Source: a virus. Taken from it: 34,802 nt of DNA. The DNA lies in the IMG/VR virus record IMGVR_UViG_3300044612_001528, positions 1-34,802 of that record; one strand, written 5' to 3'. How positions within the stretch are numbered: position 1 is the first letter of the stretch; each line of letters opens with the position of its first letter. The position numbers and the translations under genes were made by a program. Shown here in pieces: positions 22,406 to 31,091 of the stretch. Under the pieces are notes generated by a model. That model was not told where the DNA came from, made no database searches, and saw nothing but the letters and a program-made list of their open reading frames with translations.

Positions 22406-23425
22406 TTAAGCGCCAGTCACTCTGCGGAGCGTGGCGCGGATCGTTTCTTCCATGGACTGCCCTGCCGGGACGTCCGTCGGGAGGGCCGGGCGGCTGCGCA
22501 CATTGACGCTCGCGGCCTGCCTCGCGACTTGCGCCTTCTTCGCCGCTTCCTCGCGTGCTGCGCGGGCTTCCTGTTGGGAAACGGTGGCGCGAGTCGTGGG
22601 GTTGGCGTAGACGGCCTGCGCATAGGCGTCGTGCAGGTCTTTGGCAAGGCCGGCTTGTAGAAGCGCGGCCATGTGCTCTCGGACTTGCTCGAAATGCCCA
22701 TGGTTTGGATCAGCGGCGAACGCAGCGATCTCGCTGTTGAGCGAGTACTGCTCTGCCTGCTGGCCCTGAAGCTGTTGCTGCTGCAGGTAGCTCGAAAGCT
22801 GTTGCACCTGCTGCTGGAGCTGCGCGACCTGCGGGTCGACAGCCTGCGGTTCGTAACTGCCGACCTGACCGAGGTCGACGTTGTAGTAACGGGCCATTTG
22901 CTGGATCTTGGCCAGTTTTTCTTGCGGCTGGCCGTAGCGCAGCAGGTGGTCGGTCGCCATTAACTGGGTGACGGCACCCACGGGGTCAAGGCCCGTCGAG
23001 CGCAGCGTCGCCTCGAACGGCTGAATGGCGCGCCCAAAGTCCTGCTGGAACTGCGCCGCCTGCCGGTACTGCTCAATGCCCTTGTGGAAGTCCGCCTCGC
23101 GGCGCTCGACCTCGGCCTGCACTTCCGGCGGCAGCGTGCCCCATTTCTCGGCCACCTCTTTGCGCCATGTGTTGGGCGCGGGCCGCGTTTCCGCAGCCTC
23201 TGGGGCCGCCTCCGGGGCTTTGGCGAACTTGCCCTGCGCATCACGCGGCGCCACCTCTGGCGCGGCCTCCGGGGCGTCCGGGACGTCCTCGCCAATGTCC
23301 CCTGCCGGTTCCAGACCGCGCTCGCGCAGGCTTTGCAGGGTTTCGCGAATGGTGTCGTCGATCGACTTCGGGGCTTCGGCCTCGACCTCTTCGACGTCGG
23401 CGGTTGCGCCTTCGTTTTCGAGCAT
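22406..23425 (-). CDS. Scaffolding protein
   Basis: 339 residues; ATG 23425 with GGAG 5 nt upstream. Acidic Glu/Ala/Pro-rich N-terminus, NTWRKEVAEKWGTLPPEVQAEVERREADFHKGIEQYR (about 86-122), and a long Gln-rich coiled coil (QLQQQVQQLSSYLQQQQLQGQQ) are the typical layout of podovirus scaffolds. It would guide capsid assembly and then leave. The gene follows two terminators and precedes the capsid gene. Confidence 0.85.
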   Translation of the reverse strand: MLENEGATADVEEVEAEAPKSIDDTIRETLQSLRERGLEPAGDIGEDVPDAPEAAPEVAPRDAQGKFAKAPEAAPEAAETRPAPNTWRKEVAEKWGTLPPEVQAEVERREADFHKGIEQYRQAAQFQQDFGRAIQPFEATLRSTGLDPVGAVTQLMATDHLLRYGQPQEKLAKIQQMARYYNVDLGQVGSYEPQAVDPQVAQLQQQVQQLSSYLQQQQLQGQQAEQYSLNSEIAAFAADPNHGHFEQVREHMAALLQAGLAKDLHDAYAQAVYANPTTRATVSQQEARAAREEAAKKAQVARQAASVNVRSRPALPTDVPAGQSMEETIRATLRRVTGA

Positions 23426-23441
23426 GCGGACTCCAGAAATG

Positions 23442-23462
23442 AAAAAACCCGCACAGGGCGGG
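23442..23462 (-). terminator. Second of two tandem terminators
   Basis: Minus-strand stem CCCGC/GCGGG with a 5-nt loop followed by six U. It lies 17 bp from the scaffold start, so read-through or processing here sets scaffold and capsid expression. Confidence 0.6.
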
Positions 23463-23470
23463 CTAGAAAC

Positions 23471-23495
23471 AAAAAAGCCCGCACGAGGCGGGCTT
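23471..23495 (-). terminator. First of two tandem terminators
   Basis: Minus-strand stem AAGCCCGC/GCGGGCTT (8 bp with the A/U pairs) and loop of 5, followed by a U-rich run (TTTTTTGTTTC). It is nearly the same hairpin as at 10091-10119. Confidence 0.78.
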
Positions 23496-23514
23496 GGTGT
23501 AGGGCGTTTTGAGC

Positions 23515-23733
23515 TTAGGCCAGCGCGGCCTGAATGACTGCCCAGGCCTGCGCTGGCGTGTTCGACTGGGCCACCTGCACCCAGCGGCTGCGGCCGGCGT
23601 AGGGGGCAATGACGCCCACCGCATAGACGTCGGTCAGGGTGGTGCCCACCGGGATGAAGCTGTCAAAAACAACGGTCCGGGCAGTGCCGTTCGGATCGGC
23701 CTGCGCGATCAACTGCGCTTCGGTGAAAGCCAT
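23515..23733 (-). CDS. Small structural-operon protein
   Basis: 72 residues from ATG 23733, with GAGG 5 nt upstream; the longer frame to 23994 lies over the next gene. Short beta-like protein (TARTVVFDSFIPVGTTLTDVYAVGVIAPYAGRSRWVQVA). Function unknown. It is the last gene before the tandem terminators. Confidence 0.6.
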   Translation of the reverse strand: MAFTEAQLIAQADPNGTARTVVFDSFIPVGTTLTDVYAVGVIAPYAGRSRWVQVAQSNTPAQAWAVIQAALA

Positions 23734-23740
23734 GCGTTCC

Positions 23741-24079
23741 TCACAATGCGCGCAGTGCGGCGCGCTTTTTCTCAGGGGAAAGGTTTGCCCACACCGCCTG
23801 CGCGGTGCGCTCGATTGCCCGATCGCGGGCCTGCTCGTCGTTGCGCCGAATGCGGGATGCTTCTTTCTGCTCCGCCTCGCGCCCCTCGTAGGGGCGGCAA
23901 CCGCTGCGGCGCAGGTCTTCCCGGCGGCCGGCGCGGCCATGCACCACGCGTCCGTCGATGGGGCTTTCGTAATCGGGCAGGTCGCCCACCACATACGGCG
24001 CCGCCGGACGGCTTGCGCGGTAGTCTTGCGCCAGAATCAGTTCGCCGGTCTCCGGGTGCTGGATGTATCGCGTTCTCAT
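23741..24079 (-). CDS. Conserved phage hypothetical protein
   Basis: 112 residues, ATGA overlap with its upstream neighbour. The middle part PIDGRVVHGRAGRREDLRRSGCRPYEGREAEQKEA is a pattern I know from phage structural operons, followed by a basic helix (ARDRAIERTAQAVWANLSPEKKRAAL). No function is known; DNA or capsid binding is possible from the charge. Confidence 0.65.
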   Translation of the reverse strand: MRTRYIQHPETGELILAQDYRASRPAAPYVVGDLPDYESPIDGRVVHGRAGRREDLRRSGCRPYEGREAEQKEASRIRRNDEQARDRAIERTAQAVWANLSPEKKRAALRAL

Positions 24080-24462
24080 AGCAGCAGCAGAATCTCCTCG
24101 TCGTCTTGTTCAAGCCATTGGTCCCAGCGGCGCGCTTGCAGCGCCTCGAGCTGTGCGGCCACGGCCTGCAGCTGCGCGACATAGGCCGACCAGTCTGGCT
24201 GCGGGGCCGGGACCGCAAGGTTTTCGACCAAGTCCGGTGCGGCGGCCTTCAGTTCTACCAGTTCGCGCGTGATGCGCTTGCGCACGGCCTTCGCCTTGCG
24301 CGTCGTCCATATCTCGACGCGCGGCACATCGTCGCCGCCGATTTTGCTGGGTACTTCGGGCGCCGGCCCCAGGCCGACCTGCGCCAGCAGAGTGTCGTCG
24401 CCCTCAACAAGCGCAGCAGTGACAGCCCATACGGGCGTCTGCTGGCTTAGCAGCAGTGACAT
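24076..24462 (-). CDS. Hypothetical structural-operon protein
   Basis: 128 residues, Ala/Leu-rich, mainly helical, with a basic central segment (TTRKAKAVRKRITRELVELK) and an acidic, Leu-rich C-terminus (EQDDEEILLLL). No recognised domain. It is placed 3 nt after the preceding structural gene and overlaps the next by ATGA. Confidence 0.6.
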   Translation of the reverse strand: MSLLLSQQTPVWAVTAALVEGDDTLLAQVGLGPAPEVPSKIGGDDVPRVEIWTTRKAKAVRKRITRELVELKAAAPDLVENLAVPAPQPDWSAYVAQLQAVAAQLEALQARRWDQWLEQDDEEILLLL

Positions 24463-24465
24463 GGT

Positions 24466-25101
24466 TTAGTACGCGGCGGTTTCCGCGAATTCCACGGACA
24501 CTTGCAGGCGAATGACGCCTGCGGCGCCCATCGCGATACCGTTCGTGATCACAAAACCCTCGTTCTGGGCCAGCACCAGCGGATAGTCGCCCGAGTCATA
24601 ACCAAGAAGGTCTTCGGTTGGCATGCTAGTGCCAACGGCGGTGCTCGAGCCGCCCGCGATACCCATACCCGCCGTTTCCAGCGTTCGAGTGCCGGCCGTC
24701 AGCGCGCCGGTGCTGGAAATGCGAATGTCAGGGGCCGACGTAATGTTGGTGAATGAATTGCGGTGCTTGTTCTGGCCGGCGGTGAACAACGCTGTGCCGC
24801 CCGAGTCACTGGCCGTGAAAGAGTTGGCGCGTAGCAGCTGATAGGCCAAGCCTTGGGCCGTTGTGAACGCCGTGGTCGTGACAAACCCAACCGACAGCCG
24901 GCGCACCAGTATTAAATTGCTGCCGGTATTTCGAAACGAAAACACAGGGCCGTTGGCCGCCACACCCGTCAGCGCGCCAGACGCGCCGCCGACCGTGTAG
25001 TAGCCAATGACTTCCACTGGCCGCAGCGATACGCGCGCCGCACGAAACGTGGCGTCAACTTCCTGAGTCGTTCCGCCGTTGCCCTGAATTTGAATTGCCA
25101 T
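24466..25101 (-). CDS. Beta-rich putative virion protein
   Basis: 211 residues, Thr/Gly/Ala/Ser-rich: IGYYTVGGASGALTGVAANGPVFSFRNTG and LAQNEGFVITNGIAMGAAGVIRLQVSVEFAE. The pattern recalls surface-exposed phage proteins; no enzyme motif. It starts directly after the preceding stop (TAA then ATG). A decoration or fibre role is inferred. Confidence 0.6.
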   Translation of the reverse strand: MAIQIQGNGGTTQEVDATFRAARVSLRPVEVIGYYTVGGASGALTGVAANGPVFSFRNTGSNLILVRRLSVGFVTTTAFTTAQGLAYQLLRANSFTASDSGGTALFTAGQNKHRNSFTNITSAPDIRISSTGALTAGTRTLETAGMGIAGGSSTAVGTSMPTEDLLGYDSGDYPLVLAQNEGFVITNGIAMGAAGVIRLQVSVEFAETAAY

Positions 25102-25431
25102 TTAGTTCCACACCCATGCGATTGTCCAAGAGCCGTAGGCTCGAGGGCTGTCGTTGTTGCCGCGCCGCGAATCGGTTGGGGCTTTTGCGTCGGTTTGCGG
25201 TTTGACCGACGCGTAAATCGTGAAGCCCGTGCCCGCCACAATGTTGCCCGCCATCACCTGCGGGCCGTCGACCCAGTGTTCGTCGACGCTGTGGTCTGCC
25301 GTGGCGGTCGGAAATACCCAGGCCTCGACCAAACTGGTCGACAGAATGCTGTTCTGCCCAGTCACCGTCACGCTGGTGTCGGTGGCGCCCGGAAACGTGC
25401 CGAAGTTAACGGTTGTCGTGCCCTGCGCCAC
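25102..25431 (-). CDS. Small beta-rich putative virion protein
   Basis: 109 residues from GTG 25431, one base after the preceding stop. NFGTFPGATDTSVTVTG, then SLVEAWVFPTATADHSVDEHWVDGP and VAGTGFTIYAS form a compact beta pattern common in phage operons. Function unknown, probably structural. Confidence 0.6.
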   Translation of the reverse strand: MAQGTTTVNFGTFPGATDTSVTVTGQNSILSTSLVEAWVFPTATADHSVDEHWVDGPQVMAGNIVAGTGFTIYASVKPQTDAKAPTDSRRGNNDSPRAYGSWTIAWVWN

Positions 25432-25432
25432 G

Positions 25433-25837
25433 TCAGGCCCCGAACGCCGTCACCAATAAGCTGGTGAAGTTGCAGGCTTGCGTGGCGTTGATGCTAATGC
25501 TTGTCACGATCATGTCCGCGCCGGACGTGCCCACCGTGCCCTGCACGACTGCATTTGTGCTGGTGTCGGCAGACGGATAAATGCGGAAGTAACCCGCCGT
25601 CCCCGTGCCGGACGCCGTCACGCTGGCGACTGCTGCCGCTGTCAACACGCCGCCCACGGCCGAACCAAAGCCGCCCGCATTGCCCACAAAGGTCACCAGC
25701 AGCGTGCCGGTGTCCGGCGTTGCGCAATTGGCGGGAATGCTGCCAGTCCAAATCTTGATCTTGCAGCTCGCACCAATGTCGGTGGCAAGCTGCGTCATGG
25801 AGTTGGTGCGGTGAGTGGTGCTGTACTGAATGGCCAT
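25433..25837 (-). CDS. Beta-rich putative virion protein
   Basis: 134 residues; ATG 25837 overlaps the portal stop (TAATG). AsCys-containing KIKIWTGSIPANCATPDTGTLLVTFVG is a recurring phage motif, then an Ala/Thr/Gly-rich beta region (GTAGYFRIYPSADTST). Probably a structural or decoration protein. Confidence 0.62.
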   Translation of the reverse strand: MAIQYSTTHRTNSMTQLATDIGASCKIKIWTGSIPANCATPDTGTLLVTFVGNAGGFGSAVGGVLTAAAVASVTASGTGTAGYFRIYPSADTSTNAVVQGTVGTSGADMIVTSISINATQACNFTSLLVTAFGA

Positions 25838-28230
25838 TACTCAACCCCGACCGCGCGCCCATCCATTCCGCGCACGATGCGCTTGGGACGATTCACGCCT
25901 TCAACCAGCCTGCTCATGCCTTCAATCATCGCCGCGACGCTGGCGGCGTTCTGCTCCGCCTGTAGCGCCATCTGCTGGCCCAGCGCACCGACAACCTCGG
26001 CATTCGCAGCCTTCACGGCGTCGCCCACCATCGAGCCCAGATAGCTGGTCGTCGGACGCATGGGCTCCGTCGTCCCATCGCCGCGCGAGCCCGCGCCAAT
26101 CTCGGCTATCACGATCCGCGTCGACGCCTCGAGCTCCGTTTTCCATCGCTCAAACTCCATCTTCTGTTGCGTGACCATGGCATCCAATTCGGCCTTGCGC
26201 TGGTCAACCTCGGCCTGCAGCTGCTGCTTTTGCATCTCGCGAGCGGCCTGCATCTGGTTTTCCTGCGCGGACTGCTCGGCCTGCGCCTGCTGTTTGCCGC
26301 GCTCGGCCTCGACCTGCAGCTGCGCCTTCATCTGCTCGAGCTGTGCGGTGGCCTGCAGTTCGGCGGCGTGCTGCTGGGCCTGCATCTGCAGTTTCTGCGC
26401 TTCGGTGTTGTCCTGGCTGGGCGGCGGCGGCGCCTGCATTTTGGTCAGGGCGTCCTCAACGGCCGAGCCCATTCGCGCCCGGCGCACAGCGGCCAGCACC
26501 AGTTCCCGTACTGCCTCGATCGGCATCACGCCGGCCTGCACAATCGGCGCGAGGCCCTGCATGAGCTGCGTCACGCCCTGCATAAGCTGGGCAATGCCGG
26601 TCACGTCCTCGTCTTGCGACGCCGACAGCGTGGAGTCGGTTTCAATGTCGATGTGGTAAGTGCGCGCGGCGTCATTGCGCATCGTGTCGATGCAGGCTTC
26701 CCACGTCACCACCTGCGGCGGCTGCGGGGGCGGCGGCGGCTGTTGGCCCTGCTGCGCGGCCTGCATGGCAGCCTGCTGCCACTGCTGGAGTTGCTGCTGC
26801 AGCTCGGCCCTCACCTCCGCGTCGTGCGGCATGTTGACCAGCGTCATTTTCTCCAGCGTCTCGGGCTGGAACTTTTCGCTGATGATCTCAGCCTTGATTC
26901 GCACAATGTCGCGAATGTAGCGCTGGACCTCGCGCTGCAGGCGCTGCAGGCGCTGCGTGCCCCACTGCGTCTTGATCTTCTGCGCGCCGAAAGTCTCGGC
27001 CGGATCGCTCGAGGCCCGCATGATGTCGGCGATCCCGGTGATCTCGTAAATCACCTGCTTCGTCGCCTCGCGCTGCGCGTACAGCTCTTTCAGCACCATG
27101 GCTGCCGTTTCCATGGGCAGCATCCAGATGGCCTTCTCCAGCCCGCCACGCTCGAGCAGCGCAGTGACGTTGGCCGCCGGCACCAGCTCGTTGTCGCCGG
27201 CCTTCATGAGCTCGCCGAGCTCGGTCAGCGTGGCGTCGTAAATACCGCGAACCCTCAAGGCCTCGACAATGCCGTTGATCCGGCGCGAAATCTTGTTGAG
27301 CTCTTTCGCCTGCTGCTCGTACTGGCTGAACAGGGCCGCTGGGACCAACGTGTCGTGCTGCTCAATGGCGTACAGCGGGCGCGGGCACGGGAAGAAGCCC
27401 TGCAGCTTTAGCGGATCTGCCTGCGTCTTAACAGGCTTCGGGTAGCCGCTGGCAATCCACACGACTTGCTGTTCGTCCTTGTCCCAGATCTCCCAGACCT
27501 CGGCGGTTTTGAACAGCATTTCCATGTCGGCTTGCGCCTTCACGTCTTCGTCGGCCACGGAGTCAAGCGGGACCGCGTTGCCGATCTCGTTGCCGAACTT
27601 TTCGATCAGATCTTCGCGGTTCAGGTGGTGCCGAAACGCCACCCAGCACACGTCGTCCCAGCAGCGGGCGGCGCTCAGGCGGAAGTCATCCCATTGCACG
27701 CGCTCGACGACGACCTGCTCCCAGTCGATCTCCTCGTAGGCGCCCTCCTGGGCCTCATGCGTCGGCTCTTCGTTCTCCTCGAGGTGCGTGTCTTCGGTCA
27801 CGCCCACCTGCCGGAGGCTGGGAACGTATCTCACGCGAGACACCGCGCGGCCGGGCAGCAGCATGGCCAGCACGTCGCCCTTCAGCACAGAGTCGAAATC
27901 GTAGGCGTCTTGGCAGAATTCCAGCGCGCGTGTCAGGACGTCGCTGACCGCCTTGCCCAACGGGTCTTCGTCGTTGTAACGACGGCGAACCTTCGGCTGC
28001 GGCAGGCTGTTGTAGCAGGCCTGGCGCAGGGTTTCGGTGTTCGTCCACAGAATGTTGAAGCTCGACGCCATCGGGTTGTCCGGCGTGTACAGCTTGCAAA
28101 TGTCGCGCGCCTTTTTGCGCCATAACTCCTCGCGCTTGGAAGCCAGCTTGAGCTCGAGCTTCCAGCGGCGCGCCACCGCCTGCGGCGAGGTGCCGAGGTC
28201 GGTGACTTTCTCGAGGCTGGCGGCGTCCAT
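25837..28230 (-). CDS. Portal protein
   Basis: 797 residues, the long podovirus type. The clip/wing region is seen in FNILWTNTETLRQACYNSLPQPKVRRRY, followed by VLTRALEFCQDAYDFDSVLKGDVLAMLLPGRAVSRVRY and DWEQVVVERVQWDDFRLSAARCWDDVCWVAFR. A stem-like part is at AIEQHDTLVPAALFSQYEQQAKELNKISRRINGI. From about 600 on the protein is a very Gln-rich coiled coil (barrel helix and extension). It forms the dodecameric DNA channel and terminase dock. Confidence 0.9.
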   Translation of the reverse strand: MDAASLEKVTDLGTSPQAVARRWKLELKLASKREELWRKKARDICKLYTPDNPMASSFNILWTNTETLRQACYNSLPQPKVRRRYNDEDPLGKAVSDVLTRALEFCQDAYDFDSVLKGDVLAMLLPGRAVSRVRYVPSLRQVGVTEDTHLEENEEPTHEAQEGAYEEIDWEQVVVERVQWDDFRLSAARCWDDVCWVAFRHHLNREDLIEKFGNEIGNAVPLDSVADEDVKAQADMEMLFKTAEVWEIWDKDEQQVVWIASGYPKPVKTQADPLKLQGFFPCPRPLYAIEQHDTLVPAALFSQYEQQAKELNKISRRINGIVEALRVRGIYDATLTELGELMKAGDNELVPAANVTALLERGGLEKAIWMLPMETAAMVLKELYAQREATKQVIYEITGIADIMRASSDPAETFGAQKIKTQWGTQRLQRLQREVQRYIRDIVRIKAEIISEKFQPETLEKMTLVNMPHDAEVRAELQQQLQQWQQAAMQAAQQGQQPPPPPQPPQVVTWEACIDTMRNDAARTYHIDIETDSTLSASQDEDVTGIAQLMQGVTQLMQGLAPIVQAGVMPIEAVRELVLAAVRRARMGSAVEDALTKMQAPPPPSQDNTEAQKLQMQAQQHAAELQATAQLEQMKAQLQVEAERGKQQAQAEQSAQENQMQAAREMQKQQLQAEVDQRKAELDAMVTQQKMEFERWKTELEASTRIVIAEIGAGSRGDGTTEPMRPTTSYLGSMVGDAVKAANAEVVGALGQQMALQAEQNAASVAAMIEGMSRLVEGVNRPKRIVRGMDGRAVGVE

Positions 28231-29036
28231 TAGGCGGGCAGTATCTGAACCGAAAACGTTTCAAGCACCGCGTTGTCGCTGGCGGCGGTGTTCAGCCGTA
28301 ACGCAAACGTCAGCAACTGACTGGCAGTGGTATCTACCGCAGTGTAAGCAGTGGAAATTGCGCCTCCAAAAAATGGCAGGGCATTTTGAGAACTAACAAC
28401 AGCCTGCGACGTTTGGCGGGCTTGGTTAGTAATAAAACCGCCGCCGCTAAACGCATCCTGCGACGCAAAACCAGAAATTGTGCCAAGCCCAGAACTTCCA
28501 AACGAAACCTGAGAGGCTTTGCCGTTTGCAGTGTTTGCAAACCGGACTTGGTGCATGTAGGAAACTTGACCGTTTGGCCCCATAGCCCCGCCCGGAACGG
28601 CAATAGCTGCCAGAGTGATAAAGGCATTGATCGTTTGCGTATACGCAGCGCCCGATCCGGTGACCGCCGTCAGTGTGGTTGGCACGGTCGGCGTGAAAGC
28701 CGCAGTCACACCGCCCGCGCCACCCTGCTTTCCAGCGTACACGGTGGCTGTTGTTGTGCTGCCTAGTACGCAATAGTACAGACCGCCCGTGGCGTCGCCG
28801 GACACCGCGCCCGCCGGGAAAAAGCACCAGCAGCGCGTATTGGTTGTGCCGAGGCCAGTCGGCAAGGCTGTGTCGAAGGTCACCGTGCCGTTAGCCTGAA
28901 TGCCTGCCGCGCTAGACGACGGGATCACAACCGGCAGCCCGCTTTGCGCCAGCAGGTACTGCTGCACCGGCTGCCCGCTGCGGCTGAACCAACGGCCGTT
29001 CGAATATATGTCCTGCGGATCTGTTCCGGCCGGCAT
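28230..29036 (-). CDS. Beta-rich virion protein between terminase and portal
   Basis: 268 residues, starting next to the terminase stop. The N-terminus (DPQDIYSNGRWFSRSGQPVQQYLLAQSG) is distinct; the rest is Gly/Ala/Thr/Ser-rich beta (TVTFDTALPTGLGTTNTRCWCFFPAGAVSGDATGGLYYCV). Part of the gene is more AT-rich than its neighbours. Probably a head decoration or fibre; the family is not named. Confidence 0.62.
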   Translation of the reverse strand: MPAGTDPQDIYSNGRWFSRSGQPVQQYLLAQSGLPVVIPSSSAAGIQANGTVTFDTALPTGLGTTNTRCWCFFPAGAVSGDATGGLYYCVLGSTTTATVYAGKQGGAGGVTAAFTPTVPTTLTAVTGSGAAYTQTINAFITLAAIAVPGGAMGPNGQVSYMHQVRFANTANGKASQVSFGSSGLGTISGFASQDAFSGGGFITNQARQTSQAVVSSQNALPFFGGAISTAYTAVDTTASQLLTFALRLNTAASDNAVLETFSVQILPA

Positions 29037-30350
29037 TTAGGCGTCCTCAAGTCGTCGGCGCGTTTGGCGTCGAATCATTTCGTTGATCGTCAGGTCTTGT
29101 TTGAACCGTGGCGCAGCTGGTGCGCGCGGTTTCATTTCTTCGCGCCACACCAAGCACGCGTAGCGAAACGCGTCCGCGTAGTGGCTCGTCCAGTCGTGGC
29201 GCGGTCGGTCGCGAAAGCATTTCTTGTCTTCGTCGAACTCGCGCTGGTACTGCTTCAAGGCGTCCAAGCCTTCACGGCAGCGCTCGTCGAAATACGCGTC
29301 GGCCAGCGTCAGTCGCGCGGCCTGAATGCCGTCGACGAGTCCCAATTCGGGAACAATTCGCGGCTTCCAGCCCAAGGCTCGAAACTGCTCTTCAATGCTA
29401 CGGCCTGTTTGCAGCGACTTCGCCCTGGCGTCGTGCGGCAGCCACAGCCACTCGCCGTATTTCCACCGCTTGGCCTGCAGGACGTCGTTGTAATGCGCAA
29501 TCGACATGCCGTTCGACGAGTAGCAGTCAACGAGGCGCAGCTCGTCGCGCACTTGGAACCACCAAATGGCCGTGTCGTCTGAGTACCCAAGGTCGAACAC
29601 CGCGTGAACCGGCAATGCGGGGTCGTACAGGTCGCGCTTCATGCGGCCCGACTGCTCGAGCTCGTACAGCTCCTTGCCGAATATGGCGCCCGGCAATGCC
29701 GCGTCGAAGTCGCACTCCATTTCTTGGCGCCAAGCGTCGTCGGTCAGCTCAGCGCGCAAGGCCTCGAGCTCGGCAGCGGGCAGCAGGCCGGACTCGCTGG
29801 CCTTTATCGTGGCGACGTACCAGTCGTCGCTGGCCTGCGCGTCGCGGTAGGTTTCCCAGAATGAGTTCCGGCCCTTCGGTGTGCCAATCACAATGGCCCA
29901 GCCGCTTTTGTCGGCCAGCGCCGGGCGAATGACGTAGCCCCACACGCTGGGCTTCCAGTCGCCGTATTCGTCGGCCACCAGTCCGTCGAAGCCAAGGCCG
30001 CGCAATGCGTCTGCATTGTCTGCGCCGAAAAGCTGAATGCGGGCGCCGTTCGCGAAGTCCACGCGCAGCTCGGCCTCGTTCACCTTCAAGTTCGGCAGCG
30101 GGCGGCTGAAGGTCTTGAGGTAATCCCACGCAACGGCCTTAGCCTGGCGAAAGAACGGCGCGACGTACGCGAACCGCGCGCCCGGCTTGGCGGTGACCGC
30201 GCACTTGATCAGTTCGTTAATGCAGGCGACCGTTTTGCCTGCGCGCCGGTGCGCCACCACCACGGCCCACCGCTGCCTGCGGTTGTGTAGGCCGAGAAAC
30301 GCGCGGCGTGGGCTGTAGGGGATCGTTACGACTCGCTGGGCGGCAGCCAT
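29037..30350 (-). CDS. terL: Large terminase subunit
   Basis: 437 residues. ATPase: Walker A AHRRAGKT (33-40), Walker B GLVADEY with Asp127-Glu128, coupling motif GTPKG (156-160). Nuclease: FDLGYSDDT (Asp253) and a C-terminal acidic site in SHYADAFRY. It packages DNA into the prohead and cuts it. It overlaps the small subunit gene by 25 nt. Confidence 0.95.
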   Translation of the reverse strand: MAAAQRVVTIPYSPRRAFLGLHNRRQRWAVVVAHRRAGKTVACINELIKCAVTAKPGARFAYVAPFFRQAKAVAWDYLKTFSRPLPNLKVNEAELRVDFANGARIQLFGADNADALRGLGFDGLVADEYGDWKPSVWGYVIRPALADKSGWAIVIGTPKGRNSFWETYRDAQASDDWYVATIKASESGLLPAAELEALRAELTDDAWRQEMECDFDAALPGAIFGKELYELEQSGRMKRDLYDPALPVHAVFDLGYSDDTAIWWFQVRDELRLVDCYSSNGMSIAHYNDVLQAKRWKYGEWLWLPHDARAKSLQTGRSIEEQFRALGWKPRIVPELGLVDGIQAARLTLADAYFDERCREGLDALKQYQREFDEDKKCFRDRPRHDWTSHYADAFRYACLVWREEMKPRAPAAPRFKQDLTINEMIRRQTRRRLEDA

Positions 30351-30583
30351 GTCACAGCCAGCGGCCCGCCGCTGTCGCCGGTGACCTGCAGCGGGAGCAC
30401 TTTCCCAACGAGTGTCATGAAGGCGGCCGGGTTTTCATCGGCCTGACGGGCCAAATAGTCGGCGCCGCCCTTTTGTGCGAGGGCCTCGAGGATCATGTCC
30501 CGCACGGCCTGCGTGCTTTTGTTGGGCGTGCCTTTTTGCCGCCCGCCGCGCCGCTCTCCGGGCGCGCTACCTTTTCCTGCCAT
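30326..30583 (-). CDS. terS: Small terminase subunit-like protein
   Basis: 85 residues. The motif GGRQKGTPNKSTQAVRDMILEAL, then NPAAFMTLVGKVLPLQVTGD, is common in short phage proteins encoded just before TerL. It has an N-terminal basic part for DNA binding and lacks the oligomer region of larger TerS proteins. The role follows from position and pattern. Confidence 0.8.
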   Translation of the reverse strand: MAGKGSAPGERRGGRQKGTPNKSTQAVRDMILEALAQKGGADYLARQADENPAAFMTLVGKVLPLQVTGDSGGPLAVTWLPPSES

Positions 30584-30640
30584 TGCTGATCATTGCTTGT
30601 TCTGCAATGCCTCCATGCCGGGGTTGCCCAGCCCAGAAAC

Positions 30641-30670
30641 AAAAAAGGCCTGTCTTTTCTGACAAGCCTT
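30641..30670 (-). terminator. Terminator downstream of the Q-like gene (tR'-like)
   Basis: Minus-strand stem of 10 bp (AAGGCTTGTC with GACAGGCCTT, one G-U) and 6-nt loop, followed by TTTTTTGTTTC. It stands between the putative late promoter and terS. In lambda such a terminator is read through only with Q. Confidence 0.8.
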
Positions 30671-30701
30671 GTGCTTGGGGCATAGCTTCGCCCCGACGCC
30701 G

Positions 30702-30729
30702 AATTTATTCAGGTCGAGAAATTTTGCAA
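30702..30729 (-). promoter_or_regulatory. Putative late promoter
   Basis: Minus strand TTGCAA (30724-30729), a 16-bp spacer, and TAAATT (30702-30707), overlapping the end of the Q-like gene and about 30 bp before the terminator. The layout copies lambda pR'. The match to consensus is moderate. Confidence 0.4.
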
Positions 30730-31091
30730 GCGCTTTCTGCAAGCCATTCGGCGGCTTCGTCGAGCAGCGCATAGAAGCGCTGGCGACTAAGCCCGAAACG
30801 CCGCGCGCTCACCACCGGCGCCTCGCGGGCAATGTAGAAGGCCAGAACGCAACGCCGGTTCGATAGCGGCAATCGGCGCACGAAGGACTCGACCAAGTCG
30901 GCGTCGTCTTCGTCCACTGCGGGGCGGGACTCGTCTGGTTCGATCCCTTCCCATGTGTCTCCAGCGTCAGCCCGGTACATTCGCGCGAAGGCACAGGCCT
31001 TGGGGTAGCCGGTCTTGCTGCTGTGGGCCAGCGACCAGTTGGCCCAGTTTTCAAAGCGCTCCTGCCCGCGCTCTATTTTTGCATTGGACAT
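30705..31091 (-). CDS. Q-like late antiterminator
   Basis: 128 residues from ATG 31091 (the longer frame to 31154 is over the next ORF). Features of Q/sigma-4-like phage regulators: NWANWSLAHSSKTGYPKACAFARMYR, an acidic PDESRPAVDEDDADLVE, LPLSNRRCVLAFYIA and an HTH with ARRFGLSRQRFYALLDEA. Q proteins load on RNA polymerase paused at the late promoter and allow passage of terminators. The adjoining promoter-terminator-terS arrangement supports the call. Confidence 0.72.
   Translation of the reverse strand: MSNAKIERGQERFENWANWSLAHSSKTGYPKACAFARMYRADAGDTWEGIEPDESRPAVDEDDADLVESFVRRLPLSNRRCVLAFYIAREAPVVSARRFGLSRQRFYALLDEAAEWLAESACKISRPE

Noticed and set aside
26167-27411. 414-codon + strand ORF in the portal gene
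   Set aside because: Antisense shadow of the long portal gene; Leu/Arg/His-rich translation without any domain.
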